Of a stretch of 10,408 nt of DNA, positions 1 to 5,383 are shown in pieces. The notes beneath the pieces are model-generated. The model saw only the letters and a list, made by a program, of their open reading frames with translations, ran no database searches and was not told where the DNA came from. Numbering within the stretch: the first letter of the stretch is position 1; the number at the start of each line of letters is the position of its first letter. The position numbers and the translations under genes were made by a program. Source of the DNA: JAGVWT01 sp964538405 (lineage in GTDB: Archaea > Nanobdellota > Nanobdellia > Pacearchaeales > GW2011-AR1); assembly GCA_964538405.1 (NCBI GenBank), contig CAZIET010000023.1, forward strand, positions 1 through 10,408, given 5' to 3'.

Positions 1-60
1 GGTAGGTAAGTAGCAGCCAGTTCCTCGAGTGTTTTGACAGAAAAAGGAGATTTTGACAAA

Positions 61-144
61 ATGACAAATGCAGGAATATCTGAATCTCATCCTCATGACG
101 TTGAAATAACTTCAGGTTCACCAAATTATTCAAAGGAAAAATGA
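61..144 (+). CDS. possible short ORF ending on the purA start; not recognised
   Basis: A frame open from position 10 ends at TGA 142-144, overlapping the purA start by ATGA (141-144). In-frame starts are ATG at 61 (27 residues, with GGAG at 46-49 about 11 nt upstream) or TTG at 34 (36 residues). The product is hydrophilic and Ser/acid-rich and matches no family I know. The overlap has the same form as five others in this window, which is the main reason to consider it real. Against it: a stop at 7-9 prevents it from being the tail of a longer gene in this frame, and two minus-strand frames (one with ATG at 96-94) are also open to the window edge. No TATA-like box is visible in 1-140, so purA may be transcribed from further upstream. 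Confidence 0.22.
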   Translation: MTNAGISESHPHDVEITSGSPNYSKEK

Positions 145-1565
145 AAAATTTAGACAAACTAATTGGAAATGCAAGAGTTATTGCAATTTTATGCAATCAA
201 TTCGGAGATACTGGAAAAGGAAAATTCTCAGAATACTTTGCAAGCCGGTGGGCAGATGTAACAGCGCGAGGAACTGGAGGAGCTAATGCAGGACACACTA
301 CTAAAGTAAATGGGCTGCAAAGAGTACATCACTTGCTTCCCGCAAGCACAAGCCAAGATTCACGTGGAATGATAACTGTTCTGGGAAATGGAATGGTAAT
401 AGATCTGAAATGTTTGGTAGAAGAAATGAATGAAGTCAGAAGTTATGGGGGAACGCTCGATAATTTGATGATAAGCGAAAATGCACACGTTACCATGCCA
501 TATCATGTATCAAAAGACAAGGCAGAAAATCAATCGCAAGCTAGCGGTGGAATAGGATCTACTGGAAAAGGAAACGGACCAACTTATGCTGACAAAATAA
601 ACAGAAGAGGAATTCAAGTAAGGGATTTATTTGATAAAGACGAACTTGCAAAAAAACTTAGGGATAGAAATCTTACTCCTGACGTAGATTCTGTAATCAG
701 CCAATTGATGCCATATGTACCAGAAATAGCCCCATTTGTAAGAGACACTGTTACAGAAATGCATCAATTCATGCGAGATGGAAAGAGGATACTTTTGGAG
801 GGGGCACAAGGATTGTTGTTAAGTATTGAACATGGAACTTTCCCGTATGTTACATCCTCAGATTGCTCATTAAATGGAACCGCAAGTGGTGTTGGATTGT
901 CTGCAAGAATGGTTGATTTACCATTGGGAATTGTAAAATTTCCTTTTATGACAAGAGTTGGAGCAGGACCATTTCCAACAGAGTTGGGTGAAGAGCGATC
1001 CGAGCACTATTGCGGAGAAGATTCCGGCAACAGACTAAAGGACGAACTTAAGGCTTCTAAAATTCCTTTTTCAGAAGACAATGGAAAAATAAGTTATGAT
1101 CATTCTCATCCCAAAATTATTGAAATGATGAATAGTGTGGATCCGTTTGTAAGAGGTGTTGGAATAAGATTAGTCGCTGATGAATATGGTGCAACAACAA
1201 AAAGACCGAGAAGAGTTGGATGGACAGATGCAGTTGCCGCAAGATATGCTGTGGGAATAAACGGACCTATTATGATTCTTACAAAACCCGATTCCTTAAG
1301 TAGTATGGATGAGTTTAATGTATGTCATGGATATGAAAATGATTCTAGGGTGCATCAAAATTTCTCCAGAGGTGAAAGATTTTTGAGGGGAGTTAAACCA
1401 GTTTACAAATCATACGGGGGGTATAGTAAAATAAGCAGTATAAGGAATTATGATGATCTTCCAGGAAGTTTACAAGAAGCAATAAAGGATTTCGAAGAAT
1501 TTACTGGAGGAAAAGTTGCAATTGTTTCAGTCGGTGCAGAAAGAGAAGAGACAATAGTAAGATAA
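141..1565 (+). CDS. purA: adenylosuccinate synthetase, divergent long form
   Basis: Expected to condense IMP with aspartate using GTP to give adenylosuccinate, the first step from IMP to AMP, in the cytosol. Visible motifs: the P-loop-like GDTGKGK (22-28) with the catalytic-type Asp23; NAGHT (49-53) with catalytic-type His52; the IMP-loop segment STGKGNGP (140-147); EGAQG (220-224); TSSD (238-241); TRVGAGPFPTEL (271-282); GATTKRPRR (350-358); and LTKPD (380-384), where the Lys/Asp usually bind guanine. At 474 residues it is longer than the usual ~430. From comparison with remembered E. coli PurA, most of the excess is an insertion of about 50 residues between FPTEL and GATT. The hallmark GDEGKGK has Glu replaced by Thr24. 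The start follows an AAGGA-type ribosome site and overlaps an upstream short frame by ATGA. The family is clear; exact substrate preference is inferred. Confidence 0.93.
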   Translation: MKNLDKLIGNARVIAILCNQFGDTGKGKFSEYFASRWADVTARGTGGANAGHTTKVNGLQRVHHLLPASTSQDSRGMITVLGNGMVIDLKCLVEEMNEVRSYGGTLDNLMISENAHVTMPYHVSKDKAENQSQASGGIGSTGKGNGPTYADKINRRGIQVRDLFDKDELAKKLRDRNLTPDVDSVISQLMPYVPEIAPFVRDTVTEMHQFMRDGKRILLEGAQGLLLSIEHGTFPYVTSSDCSLNGTASGVGLSARMVDLPLGIVKFPFMTRVGAGPFPTELGEERSEHYCGEDSGNRLKDELKASKIPFSEDNGKISYDHSHPKIIEMMNSVDPFVRGVGIRLVADEYGATTKRPRRVGWTDAVAARYAVGINGPIMILTKPDSLSSMDEFNVCHGYENDSRVHQNFSRGERFLRGVKPVYKSYGGYSKISSIRNYDDLPGSLQEAIKDFEEFTGGKVAIVSVGAEREETIVR

Positions 1566-1588
1566 GTGTATAAAAAAGGACAAATAAG

Positions 1589-1598
1589 ATTTAAATAT
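1589..1598 (+). promoter_or_regulatory. archaeal TATA box for the secreted-protein gene
   Basis: ATTTAAATAT is centred about 26 bp before the ATG at 1620, so transcription would begin at or next to the start codon and give a leaderless mRNA. This also argues against the upstream GTG at 1566 as the start. Confidence 0.7.
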
Positions 1599-1619
1599 AC
1601 CATTATCCATACTTATTCA

Positions 1620-2198
1620 ATGAAAATTCTTACATTGTTTCTAGCCATTTTCCTGATGGTTGGTTCAGTTGGTGCATCCTATCATACAAGTGCTGATGCA
1701 GAAGTAAGTGTAAATTCCAATGCGAACGCTGATACACAAGCGCAAGCAAGTTCAGATTCTAATCAAGCCGAAGCAGAAACAAATGCAAGCGTTAGATCAA
1801 ATATAAAAAAGATAACTGTTGGAGGAATATCTGCCAGCACAGACTTGGATATTGAATTGAACGAAAGCAACCAAAGATTCAATGTTAAGTTGAGCAACGG
1901 AAGAAATGCTGAAATAAAAATAATGCCAAGCACGGCATCCGCAACAGCAATTGCAAGATTAAGATTAAACGTCTGCTCTGAAGAAAACAACTGCACAATC
2001 ATATTGAAGGAAGTCGGAAGAGGAGACAATGTTAAGGCAGCATACGAAGTCAGTGCAAGAAAAGAGATGAAATTTCTGGGATTGTTCAGAGCGAAGGCAA
2101 ATGTTCAATCAACAATAGATGCTGAAACTGGAGAAGTAATCTCAGTAAACAGGCCATGGTGGGCTTTCGTTTCAACGGATGTTAGTGCAAGCGCTTAA
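1620..2198 (+). CDS. secreted protein of unknown function with a Cys pair
   Basis: The 192-residue product begins with a clear signal peptide: a Lys after Met, a hydrophobic run at about 3-18, and a likely cut near VGA/SY (17-21). A low-complexity Ala/Ser/Asn/Asp/Gln linker (about 22-60) follows, then a folded region (about 62-185). That region has a Cys pair (C119, C125) and ends in a DAETGEV-type segment (167-173) followed by PWWAF (179-183). The DAxTGEV stretch resembles the end of PepSY-type repeats, but this is only a similarity of pattern. From memory, related proteins occur in DPANN archaea with the same Cys pair and PWWAF ending; no function is known to me. ATG 1620 is preferred over GTG 1566 because it starts the signal peptide and fits the TATA box. 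The cysteines would be outside the cytosol, so DsbA/DsbB encoded nearby could oxidise them. Its 3' end overlaps the convergent gene by four bases. Confidence 0.85.
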   Translation: MKILTLFLAIFLMVGSVGASYHTSADAEVSVNSNANADTQAQASSDSNQAEAETNASVRSNIKKITVGGISASTDLDIELNESNQRFNVKLSNGRNAEIKIMPSTASATAIARLRLNVCSEENNCTIILKEVGRGDNVKAAYEVSARKEMKFLGLFRAKANVQSTIDAETGEVISVNRPWWAFVSTDVSASA

Positions 2199-2356
2199 TT
2201 TAACTTGACTGAATGTTTTGTTATTTCCAAACTGCATGAGTTGTGTTTCTTGCAGAAATCCTCACACTTTTGAGCCAAATCTTCTGCATTGTAATAAAAA
2301 CCACATATTCCGCACTGGAAATATTTCTTTCCTTTATGGTTTATTTCCTTTACCAT
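2195..2356 (-). CDS. 53-residue Cys-rich (zinc-ribbon-like) protein
   Basis: This short gene has ATG at 2356-2354 and TAA at 2197-2195. The product is basic and has CGIC (C15, C18), then C31 and C35 (CEDFC), then C41 after HN, a spacing that suggests a small metal-binding fold. The segments KGKKYFQCGICGF and CSLEITKH read like a conserved small protein I recall from DPANN archaea, although no function is attached to it. It is coupled to the glutaredoxin gene by TAATG: the glutaredoxin stop (2358-2356) shares one base with its start. Both should come from the glutaredoxin promoter. Its stop overlaps that of the convergent secreted-protein gene (TTAA, 2195-2198). The coding evidence is an uninterrupted frame with regular Cys spacing and tight packing; metal binding is inferred. 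Confidence 0.82.
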   Translation of the reverse strand: MVKEINHKGKKYFQCGICGFYYNAEDLAQKCEDFCKKHNSCSLEITKHSVKLN

Positions 2357-2583
2357 TAGAGTTTCAAAGTTTTTCTTAATTTTTCCTCATCAAAACCTAT
2401 TATAATATTACCATTGACATCAATCACAGGAACGCCCATGTGCCCAGACTTTCTTACCATTTCCTGGGCTGCCTTTTCATTCTTACCAACATCCATCTCT
2501 TTATATGAAATATTATTGCTTTTCAGAAATTCTTTTGCCATCTTACACCAAGGGCAGTCTTTTGTTGTGTAAACAATAATCAT
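2356..2583 (-). CDS. glutaredoxin-like thiol-disulfide oxidoreductase
   Basis: A 75-residue single-domain thioredoxin-fold protein. It starts directly with the first strand (IIVYTT), followed by the redox motif CPWC (10-13), the first helix, a second strand (ISYKEMDV), the cis-Pro loop GVPVI (50-54), and a short Gly-Phe segment (IIGFDEEKL) before the last helix. This matches NrdH/glutaredoxin-like proteins in length and order. It probably reduces disulfides or mixed thiols in the cytosol, for example for ribonucleotide reductase or peroxidases; the electron donor cannot be read from the sequence. It is the first gene of a two-gene minus-strand unit with the 53-residue Cys-rich protein. A TATA box about 25 bp upstream implies a leaderless transcript. 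An inserted element ends about 12 bp beyond that box. Confidence 0.93.
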   Translation of the reverse strand: MIIVYTTKDCPWCKMAKEFLKSNNISYKEMDVGKNEKAAQEMVRKSGHMGVPVIDVNGNIIIGFDEEKLRKTLKL

Positions 2584-2602
2584 GTTATCATTTAATTATG
2601 TT

Positions 2603-2613
2603 ATTATATAAAT
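2603..2613 (-). promoter_or_regulatory. TATA box of the glutaredoxin gene
   Basis: On the minus strand this reads ATTTATATAAT, centred about 25 bp before the ATG at 2583, so the start of transcription falls on or next to the start codon. The left target-site duplication of the inserted element begins 12 bp further upstream. Confidence 0.7.
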
Positions 2614-2624
2614 CTGTCTTTTAA

Positions 2625-2633
2625 CATGCAAAG
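2625..2633. repeat. left copy of the 9-bp target-site duplication
   Basis: CATGCAAAG here recurs in the same orientation at 3429-3437, directly outside the inverted ends at 2634-2649 and 3413-3428. If the inverted repeat is counted as 17 bp, the duplication shrinks to 7 bp (ATGCAAA), because one base on each side is ambiguous. Confidence 0.8.
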
Positions 2634-2649
2634 AACTCAGTCCATAAAG
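2634..2649. repeat. left terminal inverted repeat of the insertion
   Basis: AACTCAGTCCATAAAG is matched base for base, inverted, at 3413-3428. Related motifs follow inward at 2659-2668 (TCCAATAAGT) and 2670-2679 (TCTATAAAGT). Confidence 0.85.
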
Positions 2650-2680
2650 TAGGATTTGTCCAATAAGTGTCTATAAAGTC

Positions 2681-3334
2681 CTACTTAGGATTTTCTTTCC
2701 TGAAATCTGATAGTATTGTTGGCATCTTCTTGTAAAGCCAAGTATTGAATTTTATGAATTCAGTAGCCTCAATTTGTACATATCTTATTATTTTATCATA
2801 TTCTTTATTGCTATAAAAGATTGGAATTTGAATACCATCACCATCCTTGCCAGTTAAGGTGCTTAGCTTAGTTCCTTTGAATTGTCCTCTATTCATTAAT
2901 ACTCCTGGTGTTTTCAAATCAAGAAAAGGATTGTTTAGAATATCTACAATGGGAAGATTATTTATTTTGCATCTTGACCTCAGAAAATTATGCTCAAAAC
3001 CCAAATTGAAGCCTACTGAAACAAAATTCCAAACATTTTCTAATATCTCTGTTTTATCAATAAACTGCAACAAAATTTCTCTTTCAGAGGATTCCCATTC
3101 TTCTAATATAATGTCTGGGTATGCCCTAATACTATCAGGATCAATAACCTTTATTCCAAACTTCTTTGTAAATGACTCCCTTAACTTTTCAATAACTAAT
3201 CTTTCAAATAAAGCTTGGAAATTAAGGTTTTTTGGTATTGCATGGAGTCTTTCCTCTGTATCTAAGATTCCCTTAAAATTCCATTTTATGTTTTTTACTA
3301 CCTCATAAAGTTCCTTCTTCAAATCAAAAGTCAT
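2681..3334 (-). CDS. unrecognised 217-residue protein, faintly nuclease-like, inside the insertion
   Basis: I do not recognise this soluble protein. The N-terminal half is helical and charged (LFERLVIEKLRESF at 42-55). The middle has YPDIILEEW (72-80), PFLDLKTPG (136-144) and GTKLSTLTGKDGDG (154-167), and the C-terminal part has IQIPIFYS (168-175) and YVQIEATEFIKF (185-196). PD at 73-74 together with D-L-K at 139-141 could be read as a loosely spaced PD-(D/E)XK nuclease core, as in some type II restriction enzymes. The 65-residue gap is long and there is no methyltransferase gene beside it, so this stays a weak guess. There is no signal peptide, membrane segment or Cys cluster. It is the only gene in a 795-bp insertion and ends 47 bp from its left end; the stop lies in a possible hairpin (AAGTAGGA 2647-2654 with TCCTACTT 2679-2686). 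A weak TATA-like box lies upstream. Confidence 0.75.
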   Translation of the reverse strand: MTFDLKKELYEVVKNIKWNFKGILDTEERLHAIPKNLNFQALFERLVIEKLRESFTKKFGIKVIDPDSIRAYPDIILEEWESSEREILLQFIDKTEILENVWNFVSVGFNLGFEHNFLRSRCKINNLPIVDILNNPFLDLKTPGVLMNRGQFKGTKLSTLTGKDGDGIQIPIFYSNKEYDKIIRYVQIEATEFIKFNTWLYKKMPTILSDFRKENPK

Positions 3335-3354
3335 CTAAGGTTAAGCATAATTTG

Positions 3355-3366
3355 ACTTTTAAGTTT
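3355..3366 (-). promoter_or_regulatory. weak TATA-like box for the gene in the insertion
   Basis: On the minus strand this reads AAACTTAAAAGT, 21-32 bp before the ATG at 3334. The spacing suits a leaderless archaeal promoter, but the box is less canonical than the others here. It lies inside the element next to the subterminal repeat at 3373-3382, so a protein binding the repeats could also control this gene. Confidence 0.4.
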
Positions 3367-3412
3367 TTGGACACTTTATGGACAGTTTACAGACTTAATG
3401 GACATGGAAAGT

Positions 3413-3428
3413 CTTTATGGACTGAGTT
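3413..3428. repeat. right terminal inverted repeat of the insertion
   Basis: CTTTATGGACTGAGTT is the exact inverted copy of 2634-2649. Further copies of the motif lie inward at 3393-3402 (ACTTAATGGA) and 3373-3382 (ACTTTATGGA). Confidence 0.85.
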
Positions 3429-3437
3429 CATGCAAAG
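3429..3437. repeat. right copy of the 9-bp target-site duplication
   Basis: CATGCAAAG in direct orientation, identical to 2625-2633. It is followed after 7 bp by the TATA box of the dehydrogenase-like gene. Confidence 0.8.
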
Positions 3438-3444
3438 ATTACAT

Positions 3445-3452
3445 TTTTAAAT
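3445..3452 (+). promoter_or_regulatory. TATA box of the saccharopine-dehydrogenase-like gene
   Basis: TTTTAAAT is centred about 27 bp before ATG 3476, consistent with a leaderless transcript. This supports 3476 over the in-frame ATG at 3398, which would lie within the insertion and upstream of the box. Confidence 0.65.
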
Positions 3453-3475
3453 TATTCCTTATTATAGATATAGAC

Positions 3476-4795
3476 ATGAAAAAGATTGTGTTTTTCGGAT
3501 TGGGAGCTGTCGGATCAGTAATGGCTTGCTGCCTGTATGAGCTTTGCAAAAGCGAGGGAAATAAACAGCTTGAATTTTTATTTGTGGTTCGGAACCCAAA
3601 TAAGGCAAAACAATATTTTTTCAGGGCACCCCACTTGCTTAAAGTTAGCAAACTTCTAAAAATAAATGATTTCAAAACGTTCTTTCAAAACCCAAAAAAA
3701 TATGCGGCACAATTAAATGATGCGGATGTTTTTATCAATGCCTCGGCTCCGGAACTCAATGATATGATATTAAAGCTCGCCATAGAATTTAAAACACCCT
3801 ATTGTGACCTGGCATCCGACATGTACAATGCGCATACCTTAAAGACATTAAAGTTTTCGCAGCAGAGTTTCCATCAGCAATTGCAAAAAACGGGAATATT
3901 TGGGCTCATTAATGTTGGGATTTCTCCTGGTGTGACCAATTTTCTTGTTGGAGAAAAGCTAGCCCATCTTCAACGGGCAAGAAATTCATTAAAAATCAAA
4001 GCCATAAATTTGTACTTATTGGAACATATGGACTCCAAGCAAGTTTTGTTTTCATGGTCACCAACAACCGCCTTGGAGGAACTCGAGGAGAAACCCCGAT
4101 ACTTCAAAAATAAAAAACTAATCTCAGTACAGCCTTTTAGTTATTCCCAAAATTATGAATTTCCCCATTTCAAGGGGGAAGTAGCGCAGTACCCAATTTA
4201 TCAAGAAGAAATTTTATCCTTTCATGACAGTTTTCCAGAAATAAATTCAATACATGTTTCAAGCGGAGGAAGTGAAATGGAACTGATAAAAAATTTGTTC
4301 CAGTTAAATTTACTTTCCAAAAAGGACGTAAAATGCATGGCCGCGGGCACATCGATAGAACAAATTGTGCGAATGGTGCTTCCAGGAATGCAAAGCCCAA
4401 AAAAAATTGAAGAAATGCAGAAAAATAAGACGATAAAATACGCACAATTTGCGGCAATAGCAGAGATTATTCTAGAAACTCAGGATGGCAAAGGAAAAAA
4501 TATTCTATTGACAGAAACAACTGGTTTAAGTTTTCACAAATATCCGCAACTCATAGAAACCCCATACAGCGGTGCCACTTACATTGCGTATCCGACAGGA
4601 ATAGGCGCTGCCATATTGTTGTTCTACGCTTATCTCTCATGGACCAAAAACAAACAAGGCTTTAGCGGAATCATAAAAGCGGAAGAATTGCCTGCAAAAA
4701 TCAGTCCGGAAGAGATTGAAGAAATAAAGCGAAAAATGTCTTCCTACATGATTGATTTTGTTTCCCACACAGATTCATTCTTGAAGATAAAATGA
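3476..4795 (+). CDS. saccharopine dehydrogenase-like NAD(P)-dependent oxidoreductase
   Basis: The 439-residue protein opens with a Rossmann dinucleotide-binding strand and loop, KKIVFFGLGAVGSV (2-15). A catalytic-domain hallmark, GLINVGISPGVTNFLV (about 144-159), follows, then WSPTTALEELEEKPRYF (about 193-209) and a Gly-rich SSGGSEME segment. This order is typical of the saccharopine dehydrogenase / carboxynorspermidine (homospermidine) synthase superfamily. Members join or split amine-keto acid adducts with NAD(P)H, in lysine or polyamine metabolism, but many archaeal members have no known substrate and I cannot assign one. A hydrophobic segment near the C-terminus (TYIAYPTGIGAAILLFYAYL) looks like buried core rather than a membrane helix, though this is uncertain. 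The start is set by the Rossmann strand and the TATA box. It ends in an ATGA overlap with the membrane-protein gene, so the two are probably co-transcribed and translationally coupled. Confidence 0.8.
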   Translation: MKKIVFFGLGAVGSVMACCLYELCKSEGNKQLEFLFVVRNPNKAKQYFFRAPHLLKVSKLLKINDFKTFFQNPKKYAAQLNDADVFINASAPELNDMILKLAIEFKTPYCDLASDMYNAHTLKTLKFSQQSFHQQLQKTGIFGLINVGISPGVTNFLVGEKLAHLQRARNSLKIKAINLYLLEHMDSKQVLFSWSPTTALEELEEKPRYFKNKKLISVQPFSYSQNYEFPHFKGEVAQYPIYQEEILSFHDSFPEINSIHVSSGGSEMELIKNLFQLNLLSKKDVKCMAAGTSIEQIVRMVLPGMQSPKKIEEMQKNKTIKYAQFAAIAEIILETQDGKGKNILLTETTGLSFHKYPQLIETPYSGATYIAYPTGIGAAILLFYAYLSWTKNKQGFSGIIKAEELPAKISPEEIEEIKRKMSSYMIDFVSHTDSFLKIK

Positions 4796-5361
4796 GAAAA
4801 GACATTGAAGATCTGCTTTCTGTATGGAAGCAGGTATTCAGAAACTGGAGATACTCTTTGCTAGCCATCTTAATAATGGCAATATTTTACACATCAAATG
4901 TGTTCATAAACAATTTCAGCTCAATCGCATCTTTTTATAATTATGTCGGTTTTTTTGGGGCAGCAAAGATTTTTGTCACTTTAGTTATAGGGTTTAAAAA
5001 AACGATCCTGCTTAATTCCTTTATTAGCCTTATCATGATAACAATGCTTCTTGGATTTCTCTTTAGCCTGGTAATATACAAGACATTGATGTTAAAGTCT
5101 GTTTCAGGAAGCCGCATCGGATTTTTAGGAACAGCAGGGATTTTTTTGGGAGTTCTGGCTCCGGGATGCGCTGCATGCGGAATAGGATTAATATCACTAT
5201 TAGGCTTAAGCGCAGCCGCAATTTCTTTCCTGCCGTATGACGGCCTTGAACTTTCAGTACTGGCGATTGCAATCCTTGGGTTTTCAATTTTCAAGATATC
5301 AAAAGACATGAGCAAGGGAATCTCCTGTAAAATCCCAAAACCGAAAAACAAACATTTATAA
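4792..5361 (+). CDS. multi-pass membrane protein with a CAAC motif, function unknown
   Basis: The 189-residue protein has hydrophobic segments at roughly 21-38, 54-69, 73-97, 109-123, 127-147 and 152-168, so it is an integral membrane protein with about five to six helices. The striking element is LAPGCAACGIGLISLLGLSA (122-141). It places a CxxC pair (C126, C129) at the start of a Gly-rich helix, as in some membrane thiol or metal carriers. The basic C-terminus (CKIPKPKNKHL) is probably cytosolic. I do not recognise a named family. It overlaps the dehydrogenase-like gene by ATGA and is followed by dsbA- and dsbB-like genes, so a role in moving electrons or disulfides across the membrane is an inference from context and the CxxC. 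Metal transport is the main alternative. The TATA box of the next gene overlaps its stop codon. Confidence 0.78.
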   Translation: MRKDIEDLLSVWKQVFRNWRYSLLAILIMAIFYTSNVFINNFSSIASFYNYVGFFGAAKIFVTLVIGFKKTILLNSFISLIMITMLLGFLFSLVIYKTLMLKSVSGSRIGFLGTAGIFLGVLAPGCAACGIGLISLLGLSAAAISFLPYDGLELSVLAIAILGFSIFKISKDMSKGISCKIPKPKNKHL

Positions 5362-5363
5362 AA
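5355..5363 (+). promoter_or_regulatory. TATA box of the dsbA-like gene
   Basis: TTTATAAAA overlaps the stop codon of the membrane-protein gene (5359-5361) and lies 21-29 bp before ATG 5384, giving a near-leaderless transcript separate from the upstream gene pair. Confidence 0.72.
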
Positions 5364-5383
5364 GTTGAAAAATAAAAACTTTA

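Larger units (their letters stand above)
2634..3428. mobile_element. 795-bp insertion with inverted ends and target duplication, one passenger-type gene
   Basis: The ends are perfect inverted repeats, AACTCAGTCCATAAAG at 2634-2649 and its complement at 3413-3428 (17 bp if the next base is counted). They are flanked by the direct repeat CATGCAAAG. Inside each end are further copies of a TCCATAAAGT-like motif, the usual layout of transposase-binding subterminal repeats. The only gene inside (2681-3334, minus) does not show the DDE, HUH or serine/tyrosine recombinase signatures I can recognise. Removing the element and one duplication would leave about 88 bp between the divergent glutaredoxin and dehydrogenase-like start codons, each with its own TATA box, a natural intergenic region. 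It is either a non-autonomous element carrying a passenger or an element whose mobility enzyme is unfamiliar. The length would also suit IS1- or IS6-type elements, but the protein does not. Confidence 0.78.

Noticed and set aside
141..1565. A phage-type PurZ (aminoadenine pathway) instead of PurA
   Set aside because: The catalytic-type Asp of PurA is kept (Asp23), the protein is much longer than the phage enzymes as I recall them, and no phage or aminoadenine pathway genes are near.
1566..1619. GTG start extending the secreted protein by 18 residues
   Set aside because: It would place a charged stretch before a perfect signal peptide, and the TATA box at 1589-1598 lies inside it, so the transcript would start after it.
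2647..2686. Hairpin AAGTAGGA/TCCTACTT at the end of the gene in the insertion as a terminator
   Set aside because: The 24-nt loop is long and no T-run follows on the minus strand; it may simply reflect the repeat-rich element end, so it is mentioned only in the gene entry.
2681..3334. The insertion as an ordinary IS1 or IS6 element
   Set aside because: Length and duplication size could fit, but the protein lacks the DDE motif pattern, helix-turn-helix or frameshift arrangement of those families.
3398..3475. Upstream in-frame ATG for the dehydrogenase-like gene
   Set aside because: It lies within the inserted element and upstream of the TATA box at 3445-3452; the Rossmann strand starts right at Met 3476.
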